The notes beneath the pieces are model-generated. The model did no database searches. It saw only the letters and a program-made list of their open reading frames with translations, and was not told where the DNA came from. Made by a program: the position numbers and the translations under genes. From Candidatus Woesearchaeota archaeon (GTDB lineage Archaea; Nanobdellota; Nanobdellia; Woesearchaeales; JAHWIC01), in assembly GCA_019322805.1 (NCBI GenBank), contig JAHWIC010000008.1, positions 1-39,679 of the forward strand: 39,679 nt of DNA, in the 5' to 3' direction. Of this stretch, positions 23,113-30,511 are shown piece after piece. How positions within the stretch are numbered: position 1 is the stretch's first letter; every line of letters starts with the position of its first letter.

Positions 23113-23853
23113 ATGACACTCAAAGGAAAAAATGCTTTAATAACAGGTTCAGCTCGTGGATTAGGAAAATCTATGGCATTAGCTCTTGCAAAGGAAGGCT
23201 GCAATATAATCATAAATGACATTGAGCCAATGAAAGAAGAAGCACTAAAAACAGCCGATGAGATGAAAAAGCTTGGAGTGAAGTCAGATTTCATTGCCGC
23301 AGATGTCTCTGATTTTGAGAGTTGCAAGAAGATGGCAGAAACCATTAAGGGAAAATTTGAGAAGGTAGATATCCTAATAAACAATGCAGGAATAACTAAA
23401 GACCGCACTCTGAAAAAAATGGTTCCAGAGGAATGGTATCCTGTGATTAATGTAAATCTCAACTCAATGTTCAATGTTACAAGGAATATTCTTGAATTGA
23501 TTCCTGATGGAGGTCGCATCATAAATATAAGCTCTGTTGCTGGAATCTCTGGAAACTTTGGCCAGACAAACTATGCATCAACAAAAGCAGGAGTAATAGG
23601 CTTTACAAAATCTCTTGCAAAAGAGGTTGGAAAAAGAAAGATTACAGTAAATGCAGTGGCTCCTGGCTTTATAAAATCCGCAATGACGGATAAGATTCCA
23701 ATGGAAATGCTTTCAAACATCCTGCAGCTAATCCCATTGAAAGAGATTGGCCAGCCAGAGGATGTCGCAAACGCAATTAAATTCCTGGCTTCAGATGACG
23801 CTAAATATGTCTCGGGGACTGTTTTAAAAGTTGATGGCGGAATTAGCTTTTAA
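23113..23853 (+). CDS. fabG: 3-ketoacyl thioester reductase (FabG-like SDR)
   Basis: Short-chain dehydrogenase that reduces 3-ketoacyl thioesters. The 246 residues show the nucleotide loop TGSARGLGKS at 11-20, NNAG at 90-93, the catalytic serine near 140, Tyr154 and Lys158 (YASTK), and the FabG-like ending ASDDAKYVSGTVLKVDGGISF. Length and motifs are those of FabG. The residues after strand beta-2 (INDIEPM) do not let me decide NADH or NADPH with certainty; an acidic Asp there leans toward NADH. It is 4 bases after the second thiolase and is the last gene of the operon; a hairpin array follows. Confidence 0.9.
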   Translation: MTLKGKNALITGSARGLGKSMALALAKEGCNIIINDIEPMKEEALKTADEMKKLGVKSDFIAADVSDFESCKKMAETIKGKFEKVDILINNAGITKDRTLKKMVPEEWYPVINVNLNSMFNVTRNILELIPDGGRIINISSVAGISGNFGQTNYASTKAGVIGFTKSLAKEVGKRKITVNAVAPGFIKSAMTDKIPMEMLSNILQLIPLKEIGQPEDVANAIKFLASDDAKYVSGTVLKVDGGISF

Positions 23854-23872
23854 TTGAATTTTTCTATTTTTT

Positions 23873-24026
23873 ATTAGTGGGCTTGAGCGACAAAGTCGCG
23901 AAACCCACTAATCTCAAAGCTTGCTTTGAGGGGTTCGAAATCTTTGATTTCAAAGCGGTGCCAGCTGACTTTTCAGCTGGCGGAATTAGTTTCTAGTTTT
24001 ATTTTTTTGACTTCGTCCAAAACTAG
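23873..24026 (+). repeat. Array of five consecutive hairpins
   Basis: Starting 20 bases after the fabG stop: attagtggg (23873-23881) with cccactaat (23904-23912), enclosing gcgac/gtcgc (23887-23891/23895-23899); ctcaaagc/gctttgag (23913-23920/23923-23930); gaaatc/gatttc (23937-23942/23946-23951); gccagctga/tcagctggc (23960-23968/23973-23981); ctagtttt/aaaactag (23993-24000/24019-24026), enclosing gac/gtc. All stems are perfect. The array could be the 3' end of the operon transcript, a processing element or a separate small RNA. Confidence 0.6.
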
Positions 24027-24045
24027 TGACAAAAAAACATGGAAA

Positions 24046-24056
24046 GCTATATATTC
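24046..24056 (+). promoter_or_regulatory. TATA box for the Ser/Thr-rich membrane protein
   Basis: gctatatattc lies 39-49 bases before ATG 24095 and predicts a leader of about 20 bases. It makes the upstream in-frame ATG at 24026 unlikely. Confidence 0.5.
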
Positions 24057-24094
24057 TTTGTTTTATTACCACTCTGCAGTTGGGGTATTTTACG

Positions 24095-24982
24095 ATGAAT
24101 TCAAAGTTGGGGTATAATGTCTTTTTAGTAGTAGTTGCATTACTAACCGTAACTACTTGCACTTATGCTTATGAGGTTAAATATGAAGAAGATTTCAAAG
24201 AAGGGGAAGAATTAAGTATAGGTCTTGGTGTGCTTGATATCCTAGAATTCAACTACTACAATAAAACCTATTCTTTAAGGGCTTTAGGGATTTACTCAAA
24301 ATCTGCTGCAATAAGGGTTGAACACAGAGCATTTGATATTAATTTGGGTGAAACGAAATCTGTTAATCTTGATGACTTGGCTGATTATGATTTAGATGTA
24401 ACGTTGCTTTCTGCTGGATCGGATGCGGCGCTATTCAAGCTGAAACTTAACGAAAAACCATGGCTGAATCAAATTGATAACAATGATCAAGACCAAACAG
24501 ACACAAGCTCAGACTCAACAAGCACCACAGATACAACAAGCACTACAAACAATTCAACAACAGACACAGACACAAGCTCAACTGGTTACATCCGCAGAAG
24601 AAATATGACTAGAACTATTTCCTCAAGCCAGAACAATACGACAAACTCTGTTGATAGCAGTGAAGAGCAAAAAGACTATATTATCGGAGATGCTCCTATA
24701 AACATCACAATTAATATAACTCTCACCCCAAAAAGTGCTGTTGGTTTGCTGCTTATTGTTGTAATAGTTTTAGTAGGAATGTCTGCCTACAAAGGGTCTG
24801 GGAGAAGGAAAAGAAGAGGCAGGAAAGGTTATGATACTATTCTGGACAGATTCGTATGCAAGCTCGAGAGAAAAGTGAAGGAAATATGGAAAATCACGAG
24901 GATAAAACTTGGTGAGCTAATCGCAGGGAAAAAGTTTGACAGAAACAAAAAGCAAAGCAGTAAGAAACGTAAAAGTAGATAA
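24095..24982 (+). CDS. Ser/Thr-rich membrane-anchored protein of unknown function
   Basis: A 295-residue protein with a signal-like hydrophobic segment (8-25), a first domain of about 100 residues with beta character (VKYEEDFKEGEELSIG, YYNKTYSLRALGIY), a low-complexity linker of Asp, Ser and Thr around 130-170, a second short segment, one membrane helix (about 214-235) and a strongly basic cytosolic tail of about 55 residues. The linker is a likely site for O-glycosylation and carries several NxS/T sequons. I do not recognise a family. It interrupts the lipid-gene series between fabG and the acyl-CoA dehydrogenase but has its own promoter, so it may be functionally unrelated. Confidence 0.7.
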   Translation: MNSKLGYNVFLVVVALLTVTTCTYAYEVKYEEDFKEGEELSIGLGVLDILEFNYYNKTYSLRALGIYSKSAAIRVEHRAFDINLGETKSVNLDDLADYDLDVTLLSAGSDAALFKLKLNEKPWLNQIDNNDQDQTDTSSDSTSTTDTTSTTNNSTTDTDTSSTGYIRRRNMTRTISSSQNNTTNSVDSSEEQKDYIIGDAPINITINITLTPKSAVGLLLIVVIVLVGMSAYKGSGRRKRRGRKGYDTILDRFVCKLERKVKEIWKITRIKLGELIAGKKFDRNKKQSSKKRKSR

Positions 24983-25018
24983 ACTTTATAAATTATCTTT
25001 AAGTTCTTTTGGCGGGGA
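24983..25018 (+). promoter_or_regulatory. Promoter and ribosome binding site of the ACAD-Etf operon
   Basis: actttataaa (24983-24992) is a TATA box 33-42 bases before ATG 25025; ggcgggga (25011-25018) is a plausible ribosome binding site with a short leader. It begins just after the stop of the previous gene. Confidence 0.55.
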
Positions 25019-25024
25019 TAAAAT

Positions 25025-26179
25025 ATGGATCTTAGCTTTAACAAACAACAATTGATGATTAAGAAGGTTATTACTGAATTTGCCGAGAAAGAGATAAAGC
25101 CATATGCATCTGAGATAGATCAGGAACCAAGGTTTCCAGAAGAGATAGTAAAAAAGATGGCTAAACTTGGTCTTATGGGCATGTCAATACCTAAAAAATA
25201 TGGTGGCTCAGAGCTTGATAATGTTTCTCAAACCATTATAATGGAAGAGGTAAGCAAGGCATGTGCTTCTACATCTGTAACAATGGGGGCCCATACATCG
25301 CTCTGCTGTTACCCCATTGTTCATCATGGAACTGAGGAGCAAAAACAGAGGTTCTTGCCTAAACTTGCTTCTGGAGAATACCTGGGAGCTTTTGCCTTAA
25401 CAGAGCCGGAAGCTGGCTCTGATGCTGTAAATGTCCAGACAACAGCTGTAAAAGACAGAGATGAATACATAATTAATGGGAGCAAGATATTCATCACAAA
25501 TGGGGGTAAAGCTGATTTCATTAATATCGTAACTACAACCGACCCTGCTGCAAGGCACAAAGGCCTGGCAATCTTTGCTATCGAGACAAAAAATCAAAAA
25601 GGTTTTTCAGTAGGAAAAAAAGAAGACAAACTTGGCCTGAGAGGTTCTAACACATCTGAGATTATTTTCCAGGATATGCGCCTTCCAAAAGAAAACCTTA
25701 TTGGCGGAAAAGAAGGTGATGGATTTAAGATTGCTATGAATGTTTTTAATTCGGGAAGAATCGGCATTGGCATCCAAGGAGTTGGAATTGCACAGGCTGC
25801 TTTTGATGAATGTTTAAAATACGTGAAGGAAAGAGAGCAGTTTGGAAGAAAACTGCATAAGTTCCAGGCAATACAATTCATGCTCTCAGAAATGGCTACA
25901 AGAATTGAGGCTGCACGGCTGTTATGCTATGAAGCAGCTTATTTGAAAGACCAAGGAAAGAACTACATTAAAGAAGCAGCTATGGCAAAACTATATGGAA
26001 GTGATGTAGCAATGGAAGTAACAAGAAAAGCAATACAAATCCATGGCGGTTACGGCTTCATAAAAGACTATCCCTTGGAAAGATTCTATCGTGATGCAAA
26101 AATCACTGAGATTTATGAGGGTACATCCGAAATACAAAAGCTTGTGATAGCAGCACAATTATTAGGAAAGGGGTTTTAG
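25025..26179 (+). CDS. Acyl-CoA dehydrogenase
   Basis: FAD enzyme interconverting acyl-CoA and trans-2-enoyl-CoA with Etf as electron partner. The 384 residues follow the family: N-terminal helical domain, beta domain with AFALTEPEAGSDA and INGSKIFITNGG, C-terminal helices with YVKEREQFGRKLHKFQ and IHGGYGFIKDYPLERFYRD. The catalytic base is Glu365 in IYEGTSEIQ, the position used by short- and medium-chain enzymes. EtfB starts one base after its stop. In a synthetic direction it would act as the enoyl-CoA reductase that the locus otherwise lacks (no FabI, FabK, FabL or FabV seen); in the degradative direction it would oxidise acyl-CoA. Confidence 0.93.
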   Translation: MDLSFNKQQLMIKKVITEFAEKEIKPYASEIDQEPRFPEEIVKKMAKLGLMGMSIPKKYGGSELDNVSQTIIMEEVSKACASTSVTMGAHTSLCCYPIVHHGTEEQKQRFLPKLASGEYLGAFALTEPEAGSDAVNVQTTAVKDRDEYIINGSKIFITNGGKADFINIVTTTDPAARHKGLAIFAIETKNQKGFSVGKKEDKLGLRGSNTSEIIFQDMRLPKENLIGGKEGDGFKIAMNVFNSGRIGIGIQGVGIAQAAFDECLKYVKEREQFGRKLHKFQAIQFMLSEMATRIEAARLLCYEAAYLKDQGKNYIKEAAMAKLYGSDVAMEVTRKAIQIHGGYGFIKDYPLERFYRDAKITEIYEGTSEIQKLVIAAQLLGKGF

Positions 26180-26180
26180 A

Positions 26181-26966
26181 ATGAACATCATTGTCTGTAT
26201 TAAACAAGTGCCTGATACAACCAACATAAAGATAGACCCAAAAAAGGGCACCCTAATCAGGGAAGGTGTTCCTAGTATTATGAATCCTGATGATAAGCAT
26301 GCTTTGGAAGCAGCTTTAAAACTAAAAAAAGACGGTAAAGTAACTGTATTAAGCATGGGTCCACCACAGGCAGAGGAAGCTTTAAGAGAAGCCCTGGCAA
26401 TGGGTGCTGATGATGCTGTTCTTTTATGTGACATAAAATTTGCAGGCTCTGATACGTGGGCTACTGCCAATGCGATATCTGCTGCTATAAAGAAAATCGG
26501 AAATTATGACTTGATTCTATGCGGCAGACAGGCAATTGATGGAGACACAGCACAGGTAGGACCTCAGATGGCAGAGCAGCTTAACCTTCCGCAGGTTACT
26601 TATGTAAGAAAAATAGAGATTAATGCCAATAAAATAAATGCTGAAAGAGTCCTAGAAGATGGCTATGAGATTGTTGAAACCAGTTTGCCTGCTTTGTTGA
26701 CCTTAGTCAAAAGCGGTAATGACCCAGTATACCCTAGCTTGATTGGAATCCAAAAAGCGTATGAAAAAGAGATTAAAACATTAACAGCAGCTGATATAAA
26801 TATTGATGAATCAAGAACTGGCTTGAACTCAAGCCCAACAAGTGTTGTCAAGTCATTTACACCTCCGCCAAAAGGCGGCGGCGTAATCCTTGAAGGCTCA
26901 ATAAGTGATGTTTCTAAAAAACTGATAGTAATCCTGAAAGAAAAAGAGATAATACAGGAGTTTTAG
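26181..26966 (+). CDS. etfB: Electron transfer flavoprotein beta subunit
   Basis: EtfB/FixA subunit, 261 residues. It starts MNIIVCIKQVPDTTNIKID, has the nucleotide-binding stretch CGRQAIDGDTAQVGPQMAE and ends with a C-terminal arm of about 60 residues that wraps around EtfA. Depending on the class it binds AMP or a second, bifurcating FAD; the sequence alone does not let me decide by eye. The ATG is one base after the acyl-CoA dehydrogenase stop and its TAG is directly followed by the EtfA ATG, so the three proteins are produced together and should form one complex. Confidence 0.92.
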   Translation: MNIIVCIKQVPDTTNIKIDPKKGTLIREGVPSIMNPDDKHALEAALKLKKDGKVTVLSMGPPQAEEALREALAMGADDAVLLCDIKFAGSDTWATANAISAAIKKIGNYDLILCGRQAIDGDTAQVGPQMAEQLNLPQVTYVRKIEINANKINAERVLEDGYEIVETSLPALLTLVKSGNDPVYPSLIGIQKAYEKEIKTLTAADINIDESRTGLNSSPTSVVKSFTPPPKGGGVILEGSISDVSKKLIVILKEKEIIQEF

Positions 26967-28160
26967 ATGAGGAAAATTAGGATAGTTGAGGATAAGTGCA
27001 ATGGTTGTGGTATGTGCATTCCTGTTTGTTCCTGGAATGCTATTTACTTGGAAAGCGGAACTGCGAAATTGAATGATTACTGCAATGACTGCGATAAATG
27101 TGTTGAAGTTTGCCCCAAAAAAGCCATAGAAAAAATTGGAGAGAAAAAAGAAGGAACTGCAGCAAAAAAAGAAATACAAGAAGGCAATGAAGTCTGGGTA
27201 TTTGCAGAGCAAAGAAACAAGAAAATAGCAAGGGTTGCTCTTGAATTACTGGGAAAGGCTCGTGAGTTGGCAGAGAGCCTGTCTGTAAAAGTTGGAGCTG
27301 TTCTTTTATGTGCGCAAGACGAGGGATTATCAAAACAGCTCATAGCTTGTGGTGCAGATAAGGTGTATCTGGCAGAAGACCCCAAACTTGGATACTATAA
27401 AACCGATTTGTACACAAAAATAATATCAGACGCTATTAAAGAAAACAAGCCCCAGGTTATGATTTACGGAGCTACTCATATTGGTCGTGACCTTGCACCA
27501 AGAATCGCCCAAAGATTAACAACCGGTTTAACAGCTGACTGCACTGGCCTCAATATAGATGAGGATGGCTTACTATTGCAAACAAGGCCTGCATTTGGCG
27601 GCAACATAATGGCCCAGATTAAATGCAAAACCCACAGACCTCAAATGTCGACTGCAAGACCCGGTATATTCAAGATGTTGCAGGAAGACAAAGGCAGAAA
27701 AGGAGAGATAATAAAAATAAAAGCAGATATTAAAGCGGAAGATTCTTTAACAAAGGTCATTAAAGTCATTAAAGAAGCAAAGCACGTAGCTAACCTAGAA
27801 GAAGCAGAAATCATTGTTTCTGGAGGCAGAGGCTTAGGTGATAAATCCGGCTTTGAATTAATAAAACAATTAGCAGGGCTCTTAGGTGGAGAAGTAGGTG
27901 CTTCCAGGGCAGTTGTTGATGCTGGCTGGATTGCACAAGACCACCAGGTTGGCCAGACAGGAAAAACAGTAAGGCCAAAACTGTACATTGCCTGTGGAAT
28001 AAGCGGAGCTATCCAGCATAGGGCAGGAATGCAGGGCTCTGAGACGATAGTTGCAATAAATAAGGATAAAAAAGCCCCAATATTCGGCATAGCTGATTAT
28101 GGTATTGTTGGTGATCTACATAAGGTTGTTCCTCTTTTAATAGAGGAATTAAAGAAATGA
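26967..28160 (+). CDS. etfA: Electron transfer flavoprotein alpha subunit fused to a 2[4Fe-4S] ferredoxin
   Basis: The 397 residues start with a ferredoxin module: Cys11, 14, 17 and Cys21, then Cys39, 42, 45 and Cys49, each followed as in bacterial-type clusters. A linker (about 58-70) leads to the EtfA domains I and II, with the FAD site ASRAVVDAGWIAQDHQVGQTG and GISGAIQHRAGM near the C-terminus. An N-terminal ferredoxin on EtfA is known in electron-bifurcating or confurcating systems of anaerobes such as the Acetobacterium caffeyl-CoA reductase and lactate dehydrogenase complexes. That suggests a link between NADH, ferredoxin and enoyl-CoA/acyl-CoA here, matching the ferredoxin made by the 2-oxoacid oxidoreductase. 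Confidence 0.9.
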   Translation: MRKIRIVEDKCNGCGMCIPVCSWNAIYLESGTAKLNDYCNDCDKCVEVCPKKAIEKIGEKKEGTAAKKEIQEGNEVWVFAEQRNKKIARVALELLGKARELAESLSVKVGAVLLCAQDEGLSKQLIACGADKVYLAEDPKLGYYKTDLYTKIISDAIKENKPQVMIYGATHIGRDLAPRIAQRLTTGLTADCTGLNIDEDGLLLQTRPAFGGNIMAQIKCKTHRPQMSTARPGIFKMLQEDKGRKGEIIKIKADIKAEDSLTKVIKVIKEAKHVANLEEAEIIVSGGRGLGDKSGFELIKQLAGLLGGEVGASRAVVDAGWIAQDHQVGQTGKTVRPKLYIACGISGAIQHRAGMQGSETIVAINKDKKAPIFGIADYGIVGDLHKVVPLLIEELKK

Positions 28161-28173
28161 TTTCTGCCATAAG

Positions 28174-28184
28174 ATTTATATAAA
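28174..28184 (+). promoter_or_regulatory. TATA box for the PlsC-GpsA genes
   Basis: atttatataaa is centred about 25 bases before ATG 28204, so the transcript is probably leaderless. It starts a three-gene unit (two plsC-like genes and gpsA). Confidence 0.6.
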
Positions 28185-28203
28185 AACAAAAAAATGATTA
28201 ATT

Positions 28204-28848
28204 ATGGTTTACCCTATTGCTAAATATACTGTAATCCCTTTTATTAAGTTATGGATACGTAAAATAAATGGTTTAGAGAACCTGCCAAAAGATAAGGGAT
28301 TTGTTGTTGTATGCAATCACGGCAGTTATTTTGACGACGCTGCCTTACCTTGTACAGTAATGCCAGAAATAAATAAATATTTCCATATATATGTAAACAG
28401 TTTTTTCTTTAAGATATTTTTTTCCAGGATAATACTCAGGTGGGGAAGATGTATTCCTGTGGATGTAGGCAAAGGAAAGCCAACCAGGACTAATAAAAAG
28501 GCATTTGAGGATGCTCTTAATTATTTGAAGAAAGGAGAACCCATTGGAATATTCCCGGAAGGCCACAGAAGTTATCCTGATAAAATGCGAGAGGGCAAAA
28601 CAGGTGTTGCGAAACTTGCTCTAACTGCAAAAGTCCCTGTTATTCCTATGGGTATTAAAGGCTCAAGAGATATCATGCCATTAGAAAAATTTGGTCCTAG
28701 ATTCAAAAGATGTACAATAAATATCGGAAAACCAATGTATTTTAATCAGTATTATGGTAAAGAAAACAATAAAAAGGTTTTACGATTAGTTACTGACAAG
28801 ATAATGAAAAGGATTGCAAAACTTGCAAATGACAGGTATGATTATTAA
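28204..28848 (+). CDS. 1-acylglycerol-3-phosphate acyltransferase-like (PlsC, first copy)
   Basis: Lysophosphatidate-type acyltransferase, 214 residues. Catalytic HX4D is His39-Asp44 in CNHGSYFDD; the phosphate-binding motif is FPEGHRS at 117-123, with His where most homologues have Thr. A third block reads VPVIPMGIKGSRDIMP. The N-terminal hydrophobic stretch (about 4-18) is consistent with membrane association. It would transfer an acyl chain from acyl-CoA (or acyl-ACP) to glycerol-3-phosphate or its mono-acyl form. No PlsB, PlsX or PlsY gene is in the window, so this copy or the next may act on the sn-1 position; that is a guess. The second copy follows after one base. Confidence 0.9.
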   Translation: MVYPIAKYTVIPFIKLWIRKINGLENLPKDKGFVVVCNHGSYFDDAALPCTVMPEINKYFHIYVNSFFFKIFFSRIILRWGRCIPVDVGKGKPTRTNKKAFEDALNYLKKGEPIGIFPEGHRSYPDKMREGKTGVAKLALTAKVPVIPMGIKGSRDIMPLEKFGPRFKRCTINIGKPMYFNQYYGKENNKKVLRLVTDKIMKRIAKLANDRYDY

Positions 28849-28849
28849 A

Positions 28850-29479
28850 ATGGAATTTCCTCTGTCTCAGATGCTGCTAGCATTGCCATGGAAGATGTTC
28901 TTAAGAAGACCGAAAGGTATCAAGAACATTCCAAAGGACAAAGGGTTTATCATAGCATCTAACCACTGCAGTTACATGGATCATTTGCTGATTAGCGGGG
29001 TTTTCATACCATACATGAAAAAGAGAGTTAGGTTCCTTGCAAAAAAAGAGCATTTTGAAGGTTTTTTCCAGAAAGCCTGGCACGAGTGGACAGGAGCAAT
29101 ACCTATAGACAGGCAGGCTGGTGGAAAAAAAGCCCTAAAAGAAGCTATTAAACAGCTTAGAAAAAGAGAGGTGATTGGGATATATCCTGAAGGCACACGT
29201 TCATTAACAGGAAAAATACAACAAGGTAAAACCGGCGCTGCACGTCTTGCGCTTGCTGCAAAGGTTCCTGTCTTGCCTGTAGGGCTGATAGGCACTTTTG
29301 ATATAATGCCTAAAGGCAAAAACATACCAAAACTTAAAAGAGCTGATATGAATATAGGAAAACAAATGTATTTTGATAAATACTATGGTCAGGAGGATAA
29401 CAAGAAAGTTATAAGAAGGGTAACAGATTCTATAATGAAAGAGATAGCAAAACTATCAAAACAAAAGTATAAATTTTAA
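28850..29479 (+). CDS. 1-acylglycerol-3-phosphate acyltransferase-like (PlsC, second copy)
   Basis: A second PlsC-family protein, 209 residues, related to its neighbour (both share KNIPKDKGF-type and IGI-PEG segments). HX4D is His39-Asp44 in SNHCSYMDH; YPEGTRS at 112-118 is canonical; then VPVLPVGLIGTFDIMP. ATG 28850 follows the upstream TAA with one base between (TAAAATG); the in-frame ATG at 28814 lies inside the first copy. GpsA begins 4 bases after the stop. Two acyltransferases directly beside a glycerol-3-phosphate synthase would allow both acylations needed for phosphatidic acid. Confidence 0.9.
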   Translation: MEFPLSQMLLALPWKMFLRRPKGIKNIPKDKGFIIASNHCSYMDHLLISGVFIPYMKKRVRFLAKKEHFEGFFQKAWHEWTGAIPIDRQAGGKKALKEAIKQLRKREVIGIYPEGTRSLTGKIQQGKTGAARLALAAKVPVLPVGLIGTFDIMPKGKNIPKLKRADMNIGKQMYFDKYYGQEDNKKVIRRVTDSIMKEIAKLSKQKYKF

Positions 29480-29483
29480 GAGA

Positions 29484-30467
29484 ATGGAAAAGATAGCTGT
29501 TGTTGGAGCAGGAAGCTGGGGAACTACATTAGCGTGTTTATTAGGTAATAAAGGCTATAATGTGAACCTATGGGCATTTGAAAAAGAGCTGGTCCAGGAA
29601 ATAAAAGCAAGAAGGGAAAACCCCCGGTATCTACCTGGAATTGACATACCCCAAACAGTTAAACCAAGTAACTCATTAAAGGATGTAGTACTTGATGCAA
29701 ACCTTATTGTAACAGCTGTGCCATCTCAATTTTTACGCAGTATTGCAAAAGATTTTTCTCCTTTTGCAGCGAAAAACACAATAATAGTAGATGTAGCAAA
29801 GGGTCTTGAGCATGGGACAAATAAAAGAATGTCTGAAATACTGGAGGAAGAGCTGCCGTCTCATGTAAAGGTCGTTGCTTTATCAGGTCCAAATCATGCT
29901 GAAGAAGTAAGCAGAAAGATTCCAACTGCAACCGTTATAGCTTCAAAGGATTTAGAATGTCTGAAAACAGCAAAAGAGGTTTTTTCTACTAATTATTTTA
30001 AGGTCTATCCCCATTATGATATAATCGGTGTAGAGATATGCGGAGCAATAAAAAACATAACAGCTATCGCAACTGGCGTTTGCGACGGCCTTGGTTTTGG
30101 GGATAATGCCCGTGGAGCAATAATAACCCTGGGTTTAACTGAGATGAATAGGTTTGGCCGCGAATTTGGAGCTAAACGTGCAACATGTTTTGGTTTAGCC
30201 GGTGTTGGCGACCTTATTGCAACATGCACGAGCAAGCACAGCAGAAACCGCTTTGTGGGACAAAAGCTTGCAGAAGGCAAATCGCTTGAGGAAATAAAAA
30301 AAGAAATGCGCGGCATGGTAGCAGAAGGCATACCCACAACAGAAGCTGTTTATGAGTTTAGCGTGAAGCATAACCTTGATATGCCTTTAACAACACAGGC
30401 TTACAAGGTTCTTTATGAGAAAAAAGACCTAAATAAGGCAATAGCTGATTTGATAAAACTTATTTGA
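29484..30467 (+). CDS. gpsA: NAD(P)-dependent sn-glycerol-3-phosphate dehydrogenase
   Basis: Makes sn-glycerol-3-phosphate from dihydroxyacetone phosphate, the backbone of bacterial and eukaryotic phospholipids. Archaea normally use the unrelated glycerol-1-phosphate dehydrogenase EgsA. The 327 residues show the Rossmann loop VGAGSWGTTLA at 7-17, ALSGPNHAEEVSRKIPTA, and the substrate-site segment GAIKNITAIATGVCDGLGFG, followed by GVGDLIATCTSKHSRNR. Length and motifs are those of a full-length GpsA. It is four bases after the second plsC gene, on the same transcript. Its TGA precedes the TATA box of dxr by about 12 bases. Confidence 0.95.
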   Translation: MEKIAVVGAGSWGTTLACLLGNKGYNVNLWAFEKELVQEIKARRENPRYLPGIDIPQTVKPSNSLKDVVLDANLIVTAVPSQFLRSIAKDFSPFAAKNTIIVDVAKGLEHGTNKRMSEILEEELPSHVKVVALSGPNHAEEVSRKIPTATVIASKDLECLKTAKEVFSTNYFKVYPHYDIIGVEICGAIKNITAIATGVCDGLGFGDNARGAIITLGLTEMNRFGREFGAKRATCFGLAGVGDLIATCTSKHSRNRFVGQKLAEGKSLEEIKKEMRGMVAEGIPTTEAVYEFSVKHNLDMPLTTQAYKVLYEKKDLNKAIADLIKLI

Positions 30468-30479
30468 ATTCTATAATAA

Positions 30480-30490
30480 ACTATATAAAA
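30480..30490 (+). promoter_or_regulatory. TATA box for dxr
   Basis: actatataaaa is centred 27 bases before ATG 30512. The spacing predicts a leaderless mRNA and argues against the in-frame ATG at 30464, which lies upstream of this element and overlaps gpsA. Confidence 0.6.
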
Positions 30491-30511
30491 ACTGTTTTAT
30501 TCTATCGTATA

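Noticed and set aside
23928..23951. tRNA T-arm-like string ggggttcgaaatc
   Set aside because: No acceptor, D or anticodon stems fit around it; the bases are already used in the hairpin array.
11336..28160. Reading the locus purely as beta-oxidation or branched-chain amino-acid degradation
   Set aside because: Thiolase, FabG, ACAD and the oxidoreductase would allow it, but the dehydratase is FabZ-like and not an enoyl-CoA hydratase of the crotonase type, and the carboxylase, PlsC and GpsA point to synthesis. It is kept as an alternative, not as the main call.
30464..30511. N-terminal extension of Dxr from ATG 30464
   Set aside because: It would overlap gpsA, lies upstream of the TATA box at 30480, and the family starts at the segment beginning at 30512.
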